Part shown: positions 8,104-16,723 of the stretch, piece after piece
How positions within the stretch are numbered: the first letter of the stretch is position 1
How the letters are laid out: every line of letters begins with the position of its first letter
Assembly: GCF_900111935.1 (NCBI RefSeq)
Contig: NZ_FOYN01000001.1
Location: 604,069-668,068 of the forward strand
DNA length: 64,000 bases
Direction of reading: 5' to 3'
Source: Halorubrum sodomense
GTDB taxonomy: Archaea > Halobacteriota > Halobacteria > Halobacteriales > Haloferacaceae
Made by a program: the position numbers and the translations under genes
The notes under the pieces: model-generated
Database searches by the model: none
What the model saw: only the letters and a program-made list of their open reading frames with translations
Told to the model about the DNA's origin: nothing

Positions 8104-8753
8104 GCGTCGTCACCGGATTCGGACGCGGTCGACGCGTTGAACACGGTCGGCGGTTCCCCTCGCCGGCAGGACCCCCTCATGCCGCTGCCGCTCCCGGTCG
8201 AGCGCTCGGCGGCGACCGGGAGCCGGATCGCGAACCCGACGGTGTGGACCTCGTCGCCCTCGCACTCGACGTCCGCCGGACGGTACGTCTGACAGAAGTT
8301 CGCGTGGGGGTGGAGGTCGCCGTCCGCGAGCTCGTCCGGCTCGACGGAGACGGACCGGAACCGGACCTCCCGACAGGCCCGCACCGGCATCGCGAGGAGG
8401 TACGCCGACGCCGACTCGAAGTCGGTCGCGGCGAGGAACGACCGGAGCCGCTCGCCCGGGTCCGTCTCGGCGAACGTGAGCTCCACGAGGTCCTCGTCGG
8501 CGACCAACACCCGGCGTGCGCTGCGGCGCTGGAACGCGCGCTCGTCGGCCGAGAGCGACGGGAGTTCGCCGTCCGACGCGACCAGCGCGCGGCCGTCCTC
8601 GTCGCGCGCCTTCGCGAGCTCGTAGCCGTCGATCGGTCGGTCGCTTCTGCTCGGATAGCTGTTCGACGCGGAGTCGCTGCCGGCGCAGCCGGCCAGGGCG
8701 GCGAGCCCGGACGCGGCCGCGAGGAGGGCGCGGCGGCGGGGAACGTCTGGCAT
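8100..8753 (-). CDS. Lipoprotein of unknown function, upstream partner of the 6811-8103 lipoprotein
   Basis: A 217-residue protein with an N-terminal RRR motif, a hydrophobic stretch and a lipobox (LAALAGC, Cys23). The mature part contains 'RACREVRFRSVSVEPDELADG' and 'HANFCQTYRPADVEC', then a Gly/Ser-rich 'STGSGSGMRGSCRRG'. Four cysteines are visible in the mature domain after the lipidated one, which could form disulfides outside the cell. No family name is apparent. It overlaps the next gene by ATGA, so the two form a two-gene operon read leftward from about 8800. Confidence 0.72.
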   Translation of the reverse strand: MPDVPRRRALLAAASGLAALAGCAGSDSASNSYPSRSDRPIDGYELAKARDEDGRALVASDGELPSLSADERAFQRRSARRVLVADEDLVELTFAETDPGERLRSFLAATDFESASAYLLAMPVRACREVRFRSVSVEPDELADGDLHPHANFCQTYRPADVECEGDEVHTVGFAIRLPVAAERSTGSGSGMRGSCRRGEPPTVFNASTASESGDDA

Positions 8754-9027
8754 CGTCGACGATCCGACCGAAAGCGTGAAACGCTTTATGGGTCCCGTCG
8801 CGCCCGCTGGCCCCGGCTCCGACGCGAACCGCGGCCGCGCGACCGAACCCGGGAGTTTTTAACGTGGGCGGGAGTACGCCGAGGTACCACACTCCCGCGG
8901 GACACGGTGAGTCGCGACGACTCGGCCGTAGCGGGGCCTCAACGACGCACGGTACGACGCAGCGCTGACGGCTCCTTGCGGGGTTTCAGTGAACGACGCC
9001 GATCACGGCGTTCGACACGCACACACC
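8754..9027. other. Divergent intergenic region upstream of RNase J
   Basis: This 274-bp gap separates the lipoprotein operon from RNase J. It has an AT-rich block GAGTTTTTAACG near 8852-8863 that could be the RNase J TATA box, which would give a 5' leader of roughly 140 nt. On the other side ACGCTTTATGG near 8781 is a possible box for the lipoprotein pair. No coding sequence was recognised. Confidence 0.4.
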
Positions 9028-10380
9028 ATGGAAATAGAAATTGCGACACTCGGCGGTTACGAAGAGGTCGGTCGACAGATGACGGCGGTCCGCGCGGGCG
9101 ACGACATCGTCATCTTCGACATGGGCCTGAACCTCAGTAAGGTCCTCATCCACGACAACGTGGAGACCGAGAGCATGCACAGCCTCGACCTGATCGACAT
9201 GGGCGCCATCCCGGACGACCGGGTCATGAGCGAACTCGAGGGCGACGTTCAGGCGATCGTCCCCACCCACGGTCACCTCGACCACATCGCGGGGATCCCG
9301 AAGCTCGCCCACCGCTACGACGCCCCGATCGTCTCCGCGCCGTACACGATCGAGTTAGTCCGCCAGCAGATCGAAGACGAGGGGAAGTTCCAGGTCGACA
9401 ACGACCTCGTGAAGATGAAGCCGGGCGCCTCGATGGCGATCGGCGACTCCGAGCAGGTCGAGATGGAGTTCGTCAACGTCACCCACTCGATCATCGACGC
9501 GATCAACCCGGTCCTCCACACGCCCGAGGGGGCCATCGTCTACGGCCTCGACAAGCGCCTGGACCACGACCCCGTCATCGGCGACCCGATCGACATGGAG
9601 CGGTTCCGCGAGATCGGCCGCCAGGACGAGGGCGTCCTCGCGTACGTCGAGGACTGTACGAACGCGGGCCGCAAGGGCCGCACGCCCTCGGAGTCGTACG
9701 CGAAGAAGCACGTCGAGGACACGTTCAAATCGATGGAGGATTACACGGGCGGCATCGTCGCCACCACGTTCTCCTCCCACATCGCCCGCGTGAAGACCCT
9801 CGTCGAGTACGCCCGCGAGATCGGCCGCCAGCCGGTCCTCCTCGGGCGCTCGATGGAGAAGTACTCCGGCACGGCCGAGCGGCTCGACTTCGTCGACTTC
9901 CAGGGCGACGTCGGCATGTACGGCCACCGGAAGTCGGTCGACCGCGCGTTCAAGCGGATCATGAAGGAGGGGAAGGGGAACTTCCTCCCGATCGTCACGG
10001 GCCACCAGGGCGAGCCGCGCGCGATGCTCACCCGTATGGGTCGCGGCGAGACCCCGTACGAAATCGACGACGGCGACAAGGTCGTCTTCAGCGCGAGCGT
10101 CATCCCGGAGCCCACCAACGAGGGCCAGCGCTACCAGTCCGAACAGCTACTCCGGATGCAGGGCGCGCGCCTCTACGACGACATCCACGTCTCCGGCCAC
10201 CTCCGCGAGGAGGGCCACTACGAGATGCTCGACGCGCTCCAGCCCCAGCACCTCATCCCCGGCCACCAGACGCTGAAGGGCCGCTCGCCGTACGTCGACC
10301 TCGCGAAGTCCCAGGGGTACAAGCTCGGACGCGACGTCCACGTCACGCAGAACGGGAGCGTCATCCAGCTCGTCGAATGA
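9028..10380 (+). CDS. rnj: Ribonuclease J, archaeal beta-CASP exoribonuclease
   Basis: A 450-residue metallo-beta-lactamase/beta-CASP nuclease that degrades RNA from the 5' end. The metal-binding motif HGHLDH is at residues 81-86 and the beta-CASP part follows ('[15 protein letters not shown]' and '[11 protein letters not shown]', the latter carrying conserved histidines). The start [18 protein letters not shown] is the canonical N-terminus of the archaeal family; a more upstream in-frame ATG adds a non-homologous 13-residue leader. The stop overlaps the ATG of the prenyl diphosphate synthase gene (ATGA), a linkage conserved in haloarchaea. Confidence 0.95.
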   Translation: MEIEIATLGGYEEVGRQMTAVRAGDDIVIFDMGLNLSKVLIHDNVETESMHSLDLIDMGAIPDDRVMSELEGDVQAIVPTHGHLDHIAGIPKLAHRYDAPIVSAPYTIELVRQQIEDEGKFQVDNDLVKMKPGASMAIGDSEQVEMEFVNVTHSIIDAINPVLHTPEGAIVYGLDKRLDHDPVIGDPIDMERFREIGRQDEGVLAYVEDCTNAGRKGRTPSESYAKKHVEDTFKSMEDYTGGIVATTFSSHIARVKTLVEYAREIGRQPVLLGRSMEKYSGTAERLDFVDFQGDVGMYGHRKSVDRAFKRIMKEGKGNFLPIVTGHQGEPRAMLTRMGRGETPYEIDDGDKVVFSASVIPEPTNEGQRYQSEQLLRMQGARLYDDIHVSGHLREEGHYEMLDALQPQHLIPGHQTLKGRSPYVDLAKSQGYKLGRDVHVTQNGSVIQLVE

Positions 10381-11423
10381 CGAGCGAGACGAAGGAGGCG
10401 CGGGTGCTCGACGCCATCCGCGAGCGGCGTGACCTCGTCAACGCCGCTATCGACGAGGAGCTGCCGGTACAGGAGCCAGAGCGGCTGTACGAGGCGACCC
10501 GGTACATCCTCGAAGCGGGCGGGAAGCGACTCCGCCCGACGGTGACGACGCTGGCCGCGGAGGCGGTCACCGGCACCGAGCCGATGGGCGCCGACTTCCG
10601 GGCGTTCCCGTCGCTCGACGGCGACGACGTCGACGTGATGCGCGCCGCGGTCGCCATCGAGGTGATCCAGTCGTTCACGCTGATCCACGACGACATCATG
10701 GACGAGGACGACCTGCGGCGGGGCGTCCCCGCGGTCCACGAGGCGTACGACGTCTCGACGGCGATCCTCGCCGGCGACACCCTCTACTCGAAGGCGTTCG
10801 AGTTCATGACCGAAACGGGTGCGGACCCGCAGAACGGGCTCGAAGCGATGCGGATGCTCGCGTCGACCTGTACGGAAATCTGCGAGGGGCAGGCGCTCGA
10901 CGTCTCCTTCGAGAGTCGCGACGACATCCTCCCCGAGGAGTACCTAGAGATGGTCGAGCTGAAGACCGCGGTGCTGTACGGCGCGTCGGCGGCGACGCCG
11001 GCGCTGCTGCTCGGCGCCGACGAGGAGGTGGTCGACGCGCTCTACCGGTACGGGATCGACTCCGGGCGCGCGTTTCAGATCCAAGACGACGTGCTCGACC
11101 TGACGGTCCCCTCGGAGGAGCTCGGCAAGCAGCGCGGCTCCGACCTCGTGGAGGGGAAAGAGACGCTCATCACTCTCCACGCCCGTCAGCAGGGGATCGA
11201 CGTCGACGGGCTCGTCGAGGCCGACACGCCCGCGGAGGTGACCGAGGCGGCCATCGAGGAGGCGGTGGCGACCTTGGCGGAGGCCGGATCCATCGAGTAC
11301 GCCCGCGAGACGGCCGAGGACCTCACCGCGCGGTCGAAAGGACACCTCGAAGTACTCCCCGAGAGCGGCTCTCGGAGCCTGCTCGAAGACTTGGCGGACT
11401 ACCTCATCGTCCGCGGCTACTGA
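10377..11423 (+). CDS. idsA: Geranylgeranyl/farnesyl diphosphate synthase
   Basis: A 348-residue trans-isoprenyl diphosphate synthase that condenses isopentenyl diphosphate with allylic diphosphates to supply C20 chains for archaeal ether lipids and carotenoids. The first aspartate-rich motif DDIMDEDD is at residues 105-112, and the second, DDVLD, at 237-241 after 'GRAFQIQ'. 'EAGGKRLRP' near residue 43 is the IPP-binding region. The length suits the short-chain (C15/C20) subgroup. It overlaps the RNase J stop, so it is in the same transcript. Confidence 0.94.
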   Translation: MTSETKEARVLDAIRERRDLVNAAIDEELPVQEPERLYEATRYILEAGGKRLRPTVTTLAAEAVTGTEPMGADFRAFPSLDGDDVDVMRAAVAIEVIQSFTLIHDDIMDEDDLRRGVPAVHEAYDVSTAILAGDTLYSKAFEFMTETGADPQNGLEAMRMLASTCTEICEGQALDVSFESRDDILPEEYLEMVELKTAVLYGASAATPALLLGADEEVVDALYRYGIDSGRAFQIQDDVLDLTVPSEELGKQRGSDLVEGKETLITLHARQQGIDVDGLVEADTPAEVTEAAIEEAVATLAEAGSIEYARETAEDLTARSKGHLEVLPESGSRSLLEDLADYLIVRGY

Positions 11424-11535
11424 TCGGTTGGGTCGCTGAGCGGTCGGGTCGCCGGACAAGCCGGTCACGGTTCGAGTGCCGGCGGTTCGGGCCGCGACGG
11501 ACACGGCTTTACCTGCGGCCCGCGTTCGGCCGACC

Positions 11536-12450
11536 GTGTCACGGTACCGAGACGCCGCGCTGTTTTTCACGCTCGCTCTGCTGTGGGGCGGCTCCTTCGT
11601 CGCCATCGAGGTCGGCCTCGCCTACTACCCGCCGGTGTTGTACGCCGCGTATCGCTTCTACGTGGCCGCGCTCGCGCTGATCTCGTACGTCCTGCTCACG
11701 CAGGAGGACCCGTTCCCGCGGACCCGCGGGGACCTCGCCGCGATCGGGTTCAGCGGCGGGCTCTCGGTGGCCGCGAACAACTCCCTGCTGTTCGTCGGCC
11801 AGCAGTACACGACGAGCGGCATCGCCTCGATCACCTACAGCCTCGTCCCCATCGCGACCGCGGCGGTCGCGACCCTGTGGATCGGCGGCGCGGACCTCGA
11901 CGCGCGCGGCGCGGTCGGCGTCGTCCTCGCGTTCCTCGGCGTGGGGCTCGTCGCGCAGCCGGACCCCGCGACCCTCGGCGGCGGCGTCGCGGTCGGCGTC
12001 GGGCTGATAGCGATCGGCGTGGTCGCCGTCGCGGTCGGCAGCGTCGGCCTCCGGACCGTCGAGACCTCGTTCTCCAGCGTCGCGCTCACCGGGTGGGCGA
12101 TGGGGTTCGGCGCGCTCGCGATCCACGCGCTCAGCCTCGGTATCGGCGAGAGCCAGCGGCTCCCGTCGACGGTGCCGCGCGCGCTCCTCGCGCTGGCGTT
12201 CCTCGGACTCTGCTCGTCGGCGGTGGCGTACACCATCTACTTCACGCTGCTCGACCGGCTCGGTCCCTTCGAGATCAACCTCGTCTCGTACGTCGTTCCG
12301 ATCGTCGCGACCGTCGCGGGCGCCCTGCTGCTCGCCGAGCCGGTGACGCCGTTCACCGTCGCCGGCTTCGTCGTCATCGTCCTCGGATTCGGCCTGCTGA
12401 AGCGCCGCGAGATCGCCTCGGCGGCGGCCGGGATCCGGTTCCCGGGGTGA
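11536..12450 (+). CDS. EamA-family (DMT superfamily) transporter
   Basis: The 304-residue protein has about ten transmembrane helices arranged as two EamA repeats (first 'FFTLALLWGGSFVAIEV', second from about residue 150), which is the drug/metabolite transporter fold. The substrate is unknown. I prefer the GTG at 11536 because an AT-rich box lies at roughly 11505-11513 and the hydrophobic N-terminus begins immediately; a longer reading from 11476 adds an Arg/Ala-rich stretch that does not look like a transporter. It converges with the 12545-13603 gene. Confidence 0.85.
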   Translation: MSRYRDAALFFTLALLWGGSFVAIEVGLAYYPPVLYAAYRFYVAALALISYVLLTQEDPFPRTRGDLAAIGFSGGLSVAANNSLLFVGQQYTTSGIASITYSLVPIATAAVATLWIGGADLDARGAVGVVLAFLGVGLVAQPDPATLGGGVAVGVGLIAIGVVAVAVGSVGLRTVETSFSSVALTGWAMGFGALAIHALSLGIGESQRLPSTVPRALLALAFLGLCSSAVAYTIYFTLLDRLGPFEINLVSYVVPIVATVAGALLLAEPVTPFTVAGFVVIVLGFGLLKRREIASAAAGIRFPG

Positions 12451-12544
12451 AAGAGAAGCGTCGCGGCCGCAGCGCGTCGAGTTAGCCGTGTCGAGCCGCA
12501 CGGGCCGCACCGGATCGCATCGCGCTCCGCGGGGCCGCGGAGCG

Positions 12545-13603
12545 CTACGCGGTCGCGTTCCCGGACGGATCGGTCGGTTCGGGCGTCGGCGCCGCCCCGC
12601 CGGGCGGGACCGCTCCGCCGGGCGGGACTGCCCCGCCCGGTCCGGTCGGCGGCCCGAACGACACGTCGGGGTTCTCGCCCGTCACGAGGAAGTCCGCGAC
12701 GTTGCCGATCAGGACCCCGTTGTCGGCGCGACCGGCGTTCTCCGGTTCGAGGAAGCTCGAGTCCCCGACCACCGCGAGCGAGTCGCTTCTGACCGCGACG
12801 CCGTAGGAACCGGCCTCCCGAGTCGTCGACAGCCGGGACGTCTCCGCGGTGGCGAGCGACGCCGACCCGTCGGCGACACCGACGGGCGCGGCGCCGCGGA
12901 GGACGACGCGTTCGACGCCCTCCGTCAGCGCCCCCGGCCCGGTCGGCTCGACGAGCACGCTGAGGTAGTTCGCGTCGTTGTTCACCATGTCGTACACGTA
13001 GCCCGCCTCGCCGTAGACGCCGAACGGCGAGCCGAAGTCGGTGAGCGCGCCGGCGCCGCCCGGATCGCTCGCCACGAGCGTCCGGCCGCCGGCCTCGACG
13101 AACGACTCCACCGCGTCGGCGTCGGGCCCCGACAGCGCGCCGGGGTTCGTGGTGACGAACGCGTCAGCGTCCGAGAGTATCGTCGAGAGTCGCTGGCGGC
13201 TCGTGACTCCGCCGTAGAACCGGACCTCGTGGCCGCTCTCGACGAGCGCCGCGGTGAGCGGCGCGACGCCTCGTCGGACCCCGCCGAGCGTTCCGATGTC
13301 CGCCTCCGCGGGCCGATCGGCGTCTTCGATCGGCAGGATCGACGTGCCCCCGCCGAGCCCGGCCGTTCCGCCGCCGAGGTGGACGACGACCGTGTTCGAC
13401 GGCTCGTCGCTCTCCATCTCGACCGTGCCGCCCTCGCTGACCGTCTCCGGTTCGACCGCGTCCAGCTGCCAGTGTTCGCTCGCGACCGGCTCCGTCTCGG
13501 GCGGCGCGTCGTCGAGGACGACGCCCCCGACGGCGGCGGCGCCGACGACCGCGAGGAAGACCAGCGCGAACGCGCCGACCGTCGTTCGCAGGTCGACGCT
13601 CAT
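12545..13603 (-). CDS. DUF4350-like membrane-anchored protein
   Basis: The 352-residue protein has one N-terminal membrane helix (VGAFALVFLAVVGAAAVGGVV) followed by an extracytosolic domain with 'NPGALSGPDADAVESFVEAGGRTLVASDP', a class-I-amidotransferase-like region typical of DUF4350 proteins. The C-terminus is a Pro/Gly repeat (PPGGAVPPGGA) and then Thr/Pro. Function is unknown. Its ATG overlaps the stop of the upstream SppA-like gene (ATGA), so the two are coupled and may act together on secreted or membrane proteins. DUF4350 is a tentative assignment by pattern. Confidence 0.65.
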   Translation of the reverse strand: MSVDLRTTVGAFALVFLAVVGAAAVGGVVLDDAPPETEPVASEHWQLDAVEPETVSEGGTVEMESDEPSNTVVVHLGGGTAGLGGGTSILPIEDADRPAEADIGTLGGVRRGVAPLTAALVESGHEVRFYGGVTSRQRLSTILSDADAFVTTNPGALSGPDADAVESFVEAGGRTLVASDPGGAGALTDFGSPFGVYGEAGYVYDMVNNDANYLSVLVEPTGPGALTEGVERVVLRGAAPVGVADGSASLATAETSRLSTTREAGSYGVAVRSDSLAVVGDSSFLEPENAGRADNGVLIGNVADFLVTGENPDVSFGPPTGPGGAVPPGGAVPPGGAAPTPEPTDPSGNATA

Positions 13604-14817
13604 ACGCCGTCACCTCCGTTCGCCGCGGCCGCCGCGCCGATTCTTTCGGTCGCCGCGGCCGAGCTGTTGCCGGTCGCGGTCGCTTCGTCCCCGACCGCCG
13701 CGTCGCCGGTCGTCGTCCTCGCGTCCGCCGCGTCGCCGGCCGCGGGCAGCCGCCCGGTGTAGCTCGTCATCACGATGTCGTCGCCGACGGTCTCGTCCCA
13801 CGCCTCCGGTGCGACCGCGAGGATGAGCCCGTCACCGAGCTCGTCGTTCGCCCCGTCGGCGACGACGACCGTGCCGTCGTCGCGCCGTAGCAGCGACAAC
13901 CCGCCGGGGATGCGGCTCTCGGTGCGGCGGGTGTCGACCGCGTAGTCGTCGAGCCCCGCTTCGGCGGCGGCGTCAGCGACCGCCCCGTCGACGAAACCGA
14001 ACCGGTCTGCGAAGCCGTTCGCGACCGCCTCGGTGCCGAGGTACGCGTCGGCGTGCGCGATCGCCTCGCGGTCGAGTTCGATCTCGTCGCCGCGCTGTTC
14101 GATCACGTTCGCGATGAAGAGGTTCGCGAGCGTCTGTCTGCGCTCGCGTTGCGTGTCCGGGTCGCTGCCGGCCTTGTCCGGGCCGGTCGTCCCCGCGTTC
14201 GGCCCGCTCGGAGCCGGCGCGGTGCCGGCGACCCCGACGCTGCCGACCGCCTGGGCGGAGGGCGCGACGTAGATCCGGTCGGCGGGCGAGATGGCGAGGT
14301 ACGCGCCGGACGCGCCGAGCGTGTCGACGGCGGCGTACACCGGCATCACCGACGCGGTGCGGTCGACCGCGGCGTACATCCGCTCGCTCTGCGCGGGCAG
14401 GCCGCCCCCGCTGTTGACCTCGAGGACGACCGCCTCGATCGACTCGTTCGTGCGGGCGTCCCGCAGGTTGTCCTCGACGTGTTGGGCCGTCCCCGAGTCG
14501 ATGGTGCCGTCGATCTCGATCACGGCGACGGTCCCGTCCGGCCCGGTCACGGCGCCGTACACGCCGGGCGCGACGAGCAGCCCCGCGGCCACCGCGAGCG
14601 CCGCGGCGATCCCGACCGCGTGTCGGGTCTCGATCCGGTCGAGCGGTGACGCGGGCGGATCGGCCGCGGTCGGTCGGTCGGTCGCCGGCGTCGAGCGCGT
14701 GGCGGTCGGTCGGTCGCCCGTCGCATCCGCGTCGTCCGTCGCATCCGCGTCGCCCGTCGCATCCGCGTCGTCCGTCGGTTCGTCAGGCATCTTCGAAGGC
14801 CCGTCTTCGGAGCTCAT
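13600..14817 (-). CDS. sppA: S49 family signal peptide peptidase (SppA-like)
   Basis: A 405-residue membrane serine protease. The catalytic pair appears to be Ser170 in 'GASGAYLA' and Lys215 in 'GPDKAGSD', a spacing similar to archaeal SppA. A single membrane helix is at residues 68-90, and 'LEVNSGGG' precedes the active site. The first 60 residues are disordered and contain DADATGD/DADATDD repeats from 18- and 36-bp direct repeats. A second start (MPDEPTDD, nine codons in) is equally possible. SppA enzymes degrade leftover signal peptides. It is coupled to the DUF4350-like gene. Confidence 0.87.
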   Translation of the reverse strand: MSSEDGPSKMPDEPTDDADATGDADATDDADATGDRPTATRSTPATDRPTAADPPASPLDRIETRHAVGIAAALAVAAGLLVAPGVYGAVTGPDGTVAVIEIDGTIDSGTAQHVEDNLRDARTNESIEAVVLEVNSGGGLPAQSERMYAAVDRTASVMPVYAAVDTLGASGAYLAISPADRIYVAPSAQAVGSVGVAGTAPAPSGPNAGTTGPDKAGSDPDTQRERRQTLANLFIANVIEQRGDEIELDREAIAHADAYLGTEAVANGFADRFGFVDGAVADAAAEAGLDDYAVDTRRTESRIPGGLSLLRRDDGTVVVADGANDELGDGLILAVAPEAWDETVGDDIVMTSYTGRLPAAGDAADARTTTGDAAVGDEATATGNSSAAATERIGAAAAANGGDGV

Positions 14818-14956
14818 CGATTCGTCCTCGTTCGATACCGCTGTCGTGGCGTGGTGTGTTGTCGCGTCGTCATCGTGGGTTCGCCCGCGCGTCGGTCACC
14901 GCTCGATACGTCCGCATTGCTCTCGGGGTCGGCGCCCTCGCGGTCGACGGCGTCGC

Positions 14957-16087
14957 TCACGCGTCGGCCACCTCGATCGGATCGCCGACGGTCCCCCCGA
15001 ACAGCGAGGCGTGAGCGGCGAAGAGGTCGCCGTCGGCCGCGGCGTTGACGATCACGGTCCGCCCGTGTCGCGTGACGGTCGCGTCCGAAAGCGAGGCGTC
15101 GCCCTCCCGCGCGGCCCGCGCGACCGCCTCGGCCGTCTCCCTGTCGAGTCGTCGGGGGTCCGCGACCGCGCCGTACCGCAGCGCGACGCTCGGTTCATCG
15201 GGGTCTGCGCGTCCCTCCGCGGACTCTCCGCCGACCACCCGGAGCGACGCCCCCACCGCGCCCGCCGCGTCGACCGCGGTGCGGAGTTCGTCGGGGCCGT
15301 CGGCGAGCAGGCTCAGCAGGCGGTCGCGAGCGTCCGGCCCGAGGTCGACGCACACCGTCGCGTCGCCGCCGAGCAGCGAGGGGAGCGGCCCGTAGCTCGT
15401 GGTCGCGCCCGCTCGTCGCCGCGGTCCGCCGTCGATTCCGGCGTCGCGGTGCGTCGCGGCGACGGCGGGGGTCGGACCGTACGCGCCCACGAGTTCCCCG
15501 CGCCTCACGGCCACGGCTGCCCCGAGGCCTCGCGTCCGAAACCGGACGAATCCGGAACCGTCGTCCGCCTCGCGAACGACCTCCGGGTCCCCGTCGAGCT
15601 CCGCGACGAGCGCGGCCGCGTCGACGTCGCCCACGGCGACCGCGCACCCTTCCGGGCCGTGCGCGGTGAGCGCGGCGCCGCCGGTCGCCTCCCGCAGCTC
15701 ACCGAGAGAGACGCTCTCGTATCGGTCGAGGAGTCGACGGACCCGGCTCCCGACGCCGCTCGGGAGGCCGGTCGCCGCCAGGACCGCCGGATCGATCCGA
15801 CCGGTCGCGACGGTGTCGACAGCGGCCGACGCGACCGCGGCCGGGTCGTAGGTCCCGGCGGCGACCGCCGAGCGCGGCGCGTCGGCCCCCGCGCCGGTGC
15901 GGTCGCTCGTCGGGTCTCGGTCGGTCGCTCCGCCGTCGCTCGGTCCGCCGCCGATCGCGGCCGGTTCGACCCCGAGGGTCGCGTCGGGCGGCGGCCGGCC
16001 GACCAGCGCGTCGATCGGGTTCCCGACTCCCAGCCCGGCCGTGACGAGCGCCGCTAGGCGCTTCGCGAACGTTCGCTTGGAGGGCAT
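14957..16087 (-). CDS. Secreted or membrane-associated protein of unknown function
   Basis: The 376-residue reading starts MPSKRTFAKRLAALVTAG, with a basic and weakly hydrophobic N-terminus. A disordered Gly/Asp/Thr stretch (about residues 45-75) is followed by two similar-looking alpha/beta halves with strands such as 'GCAVAVGDVDAAALVAEL' and 'DATVTRHGRTVIVNAAADGDLFAAHASLFGG'. No catalytic motif is recognised. A much longer in-frame reading from 16504 exists but the extra part is antisense to the peroxiredoxin gene, so I reject it. A TATTATTACC box (minus strand) is about 25 nt upstream of the start chosen. Confidence 0.65.
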   Translation of the reverse strand: MPSKRTFAKRLAALVTAGLGVGNPIDALVGRPPPDATLGVEPAAIGGGPSDGGATDRDPTSDRTGAGADAPRSAVAAGTYDPAAVASAAVDTVATGRIDPAVLAATGLPSGVGSRVRRLLDRYESVSLGELREATGGAALTAHGPEGCAVAVGDVDAAALVAELDGDPEVVREADDGSGFVRFRTRGLGAAVAVRRGELVGAYGPTPAVAATHRDAGIDGGPRRRAGATTSYGPLPSLLGGDATVCVDLGPDARDRLLSLLADGPDELRTAVDAAGAVGASLRVVGGESAEGRADPDEPSVALRYGAVADPRRLDRETAEAVARAAREGDASLSDATVTRHGRTVIVNAAADGDLFAAHASLFGGTVGDPIEVADA

Positions 16088-16181
16088 CGTTTCGTCTGCT
16101 TCGTGACAGGTAATAATAGTACCGGACAGCGGCAGTCGGCGGTCGGTCCGTCGTCGGTCGTCGGTCAGTTCCGGTCGTCGC

Positions 16182-16649
16182 TCAGTCGTCGAGCGCGCGG
16201 ACGTCGTCGAGTATCTCGACGGCGTGGTCCTCCGGGGAGGCTCCCTCGTACGCGAGGACGACCGTGCCATCGCCGTCGAGGACGTACGTGTTCCGGAACA
16301 CGCCGTCGAAGGTGTTCCCGAACATCTGCTTTTCGCCGTAGGAGTCGTACGCGCTCGACACCGTTCCGTCGGGGTCCGAGAGCAGAGTGAAGGGGAGGTC
16401 GTACTCCGCGGCGAACGGCTCGAGATCGTCGACGGGGTCGTCGCTGATCCCGACGACGGCGACGTCGGCGTCCTCGAACGCGTCCCACTCGTCGCGGAAG
16501 CCACACGCCTCGGCGGTGCAGCCGGGCGTGTCGGCGCGCGGGTAGAAGTACACCACCGTGTGGCTGGCCGCGGTCGGGTCGACGGTGACCGTCTCGCCGC
16601 GGTGGTCGGTGAGCGTGATCTCGGGTGCGGAGTCGCCCGGCTCGAGCAT
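16182..16649 (-). CDS. bcp: Peroxiredoxin, PrxQ/Bcp type
   Basis: The 155-residue thiol peroxidase has the peroxidatic Cys44 in 'PRADTPGC' and the resolving Cys49 five residues on (C-x4-C), the arrangement of atypical 2-Cys PrxQ. 'LEPGDSAPEITLTD' at the N-terminus and 'VVGISDDPVDDLEPFAAEYDLPFTLLSD' are family signatures. It reduces hydrogen and organic peroxides in the cytoplasm using thioredoxin-like donors. It is divergent from the 7TM histidine kinase gene. Confidence 0.95.
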   Translation of the reverse strand: MLEPGDSAPEITLTDHRGETVTVDPTAASHTVVYFYPRADTPGCTAEACGFRDEWDAFEDADVAVVGISDDPVDDLEPFAAEYDLPFTLLSDPDGTVSSAYDSYGEKQMFGNTFDGVFRNTYVLDGDGTVVLAYEGASPEDHAVEILDDVRALDD

Positions 16650-16689
16650 ACGGATCGACGCCCCTCGAACGGGTTAGGCGATTCGGTCC

Positions 16690-16697
16690 ATTTTTAC
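16690..16697 (+). promoter_or_regulatory. TATA-like box of the 7TM histidine kinase gene
   Basis: An ATTTTTAC block lies 27-34 nt upstream of the ATG at 16724, supporting that start over the in-frame ATG at 16625. Confidence 0.5.
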
Positions 16698-16723
16698 CGG
16701 ATACCCGCATCCTACCCGTATCG

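Noticed and set aside
8989..9027. Upstream start for RNase J
   Set aside because: The 13 extra residues ([13 protein letters not shown]) are non-homologous, and the following [13 protein letters not shown] is the family start.
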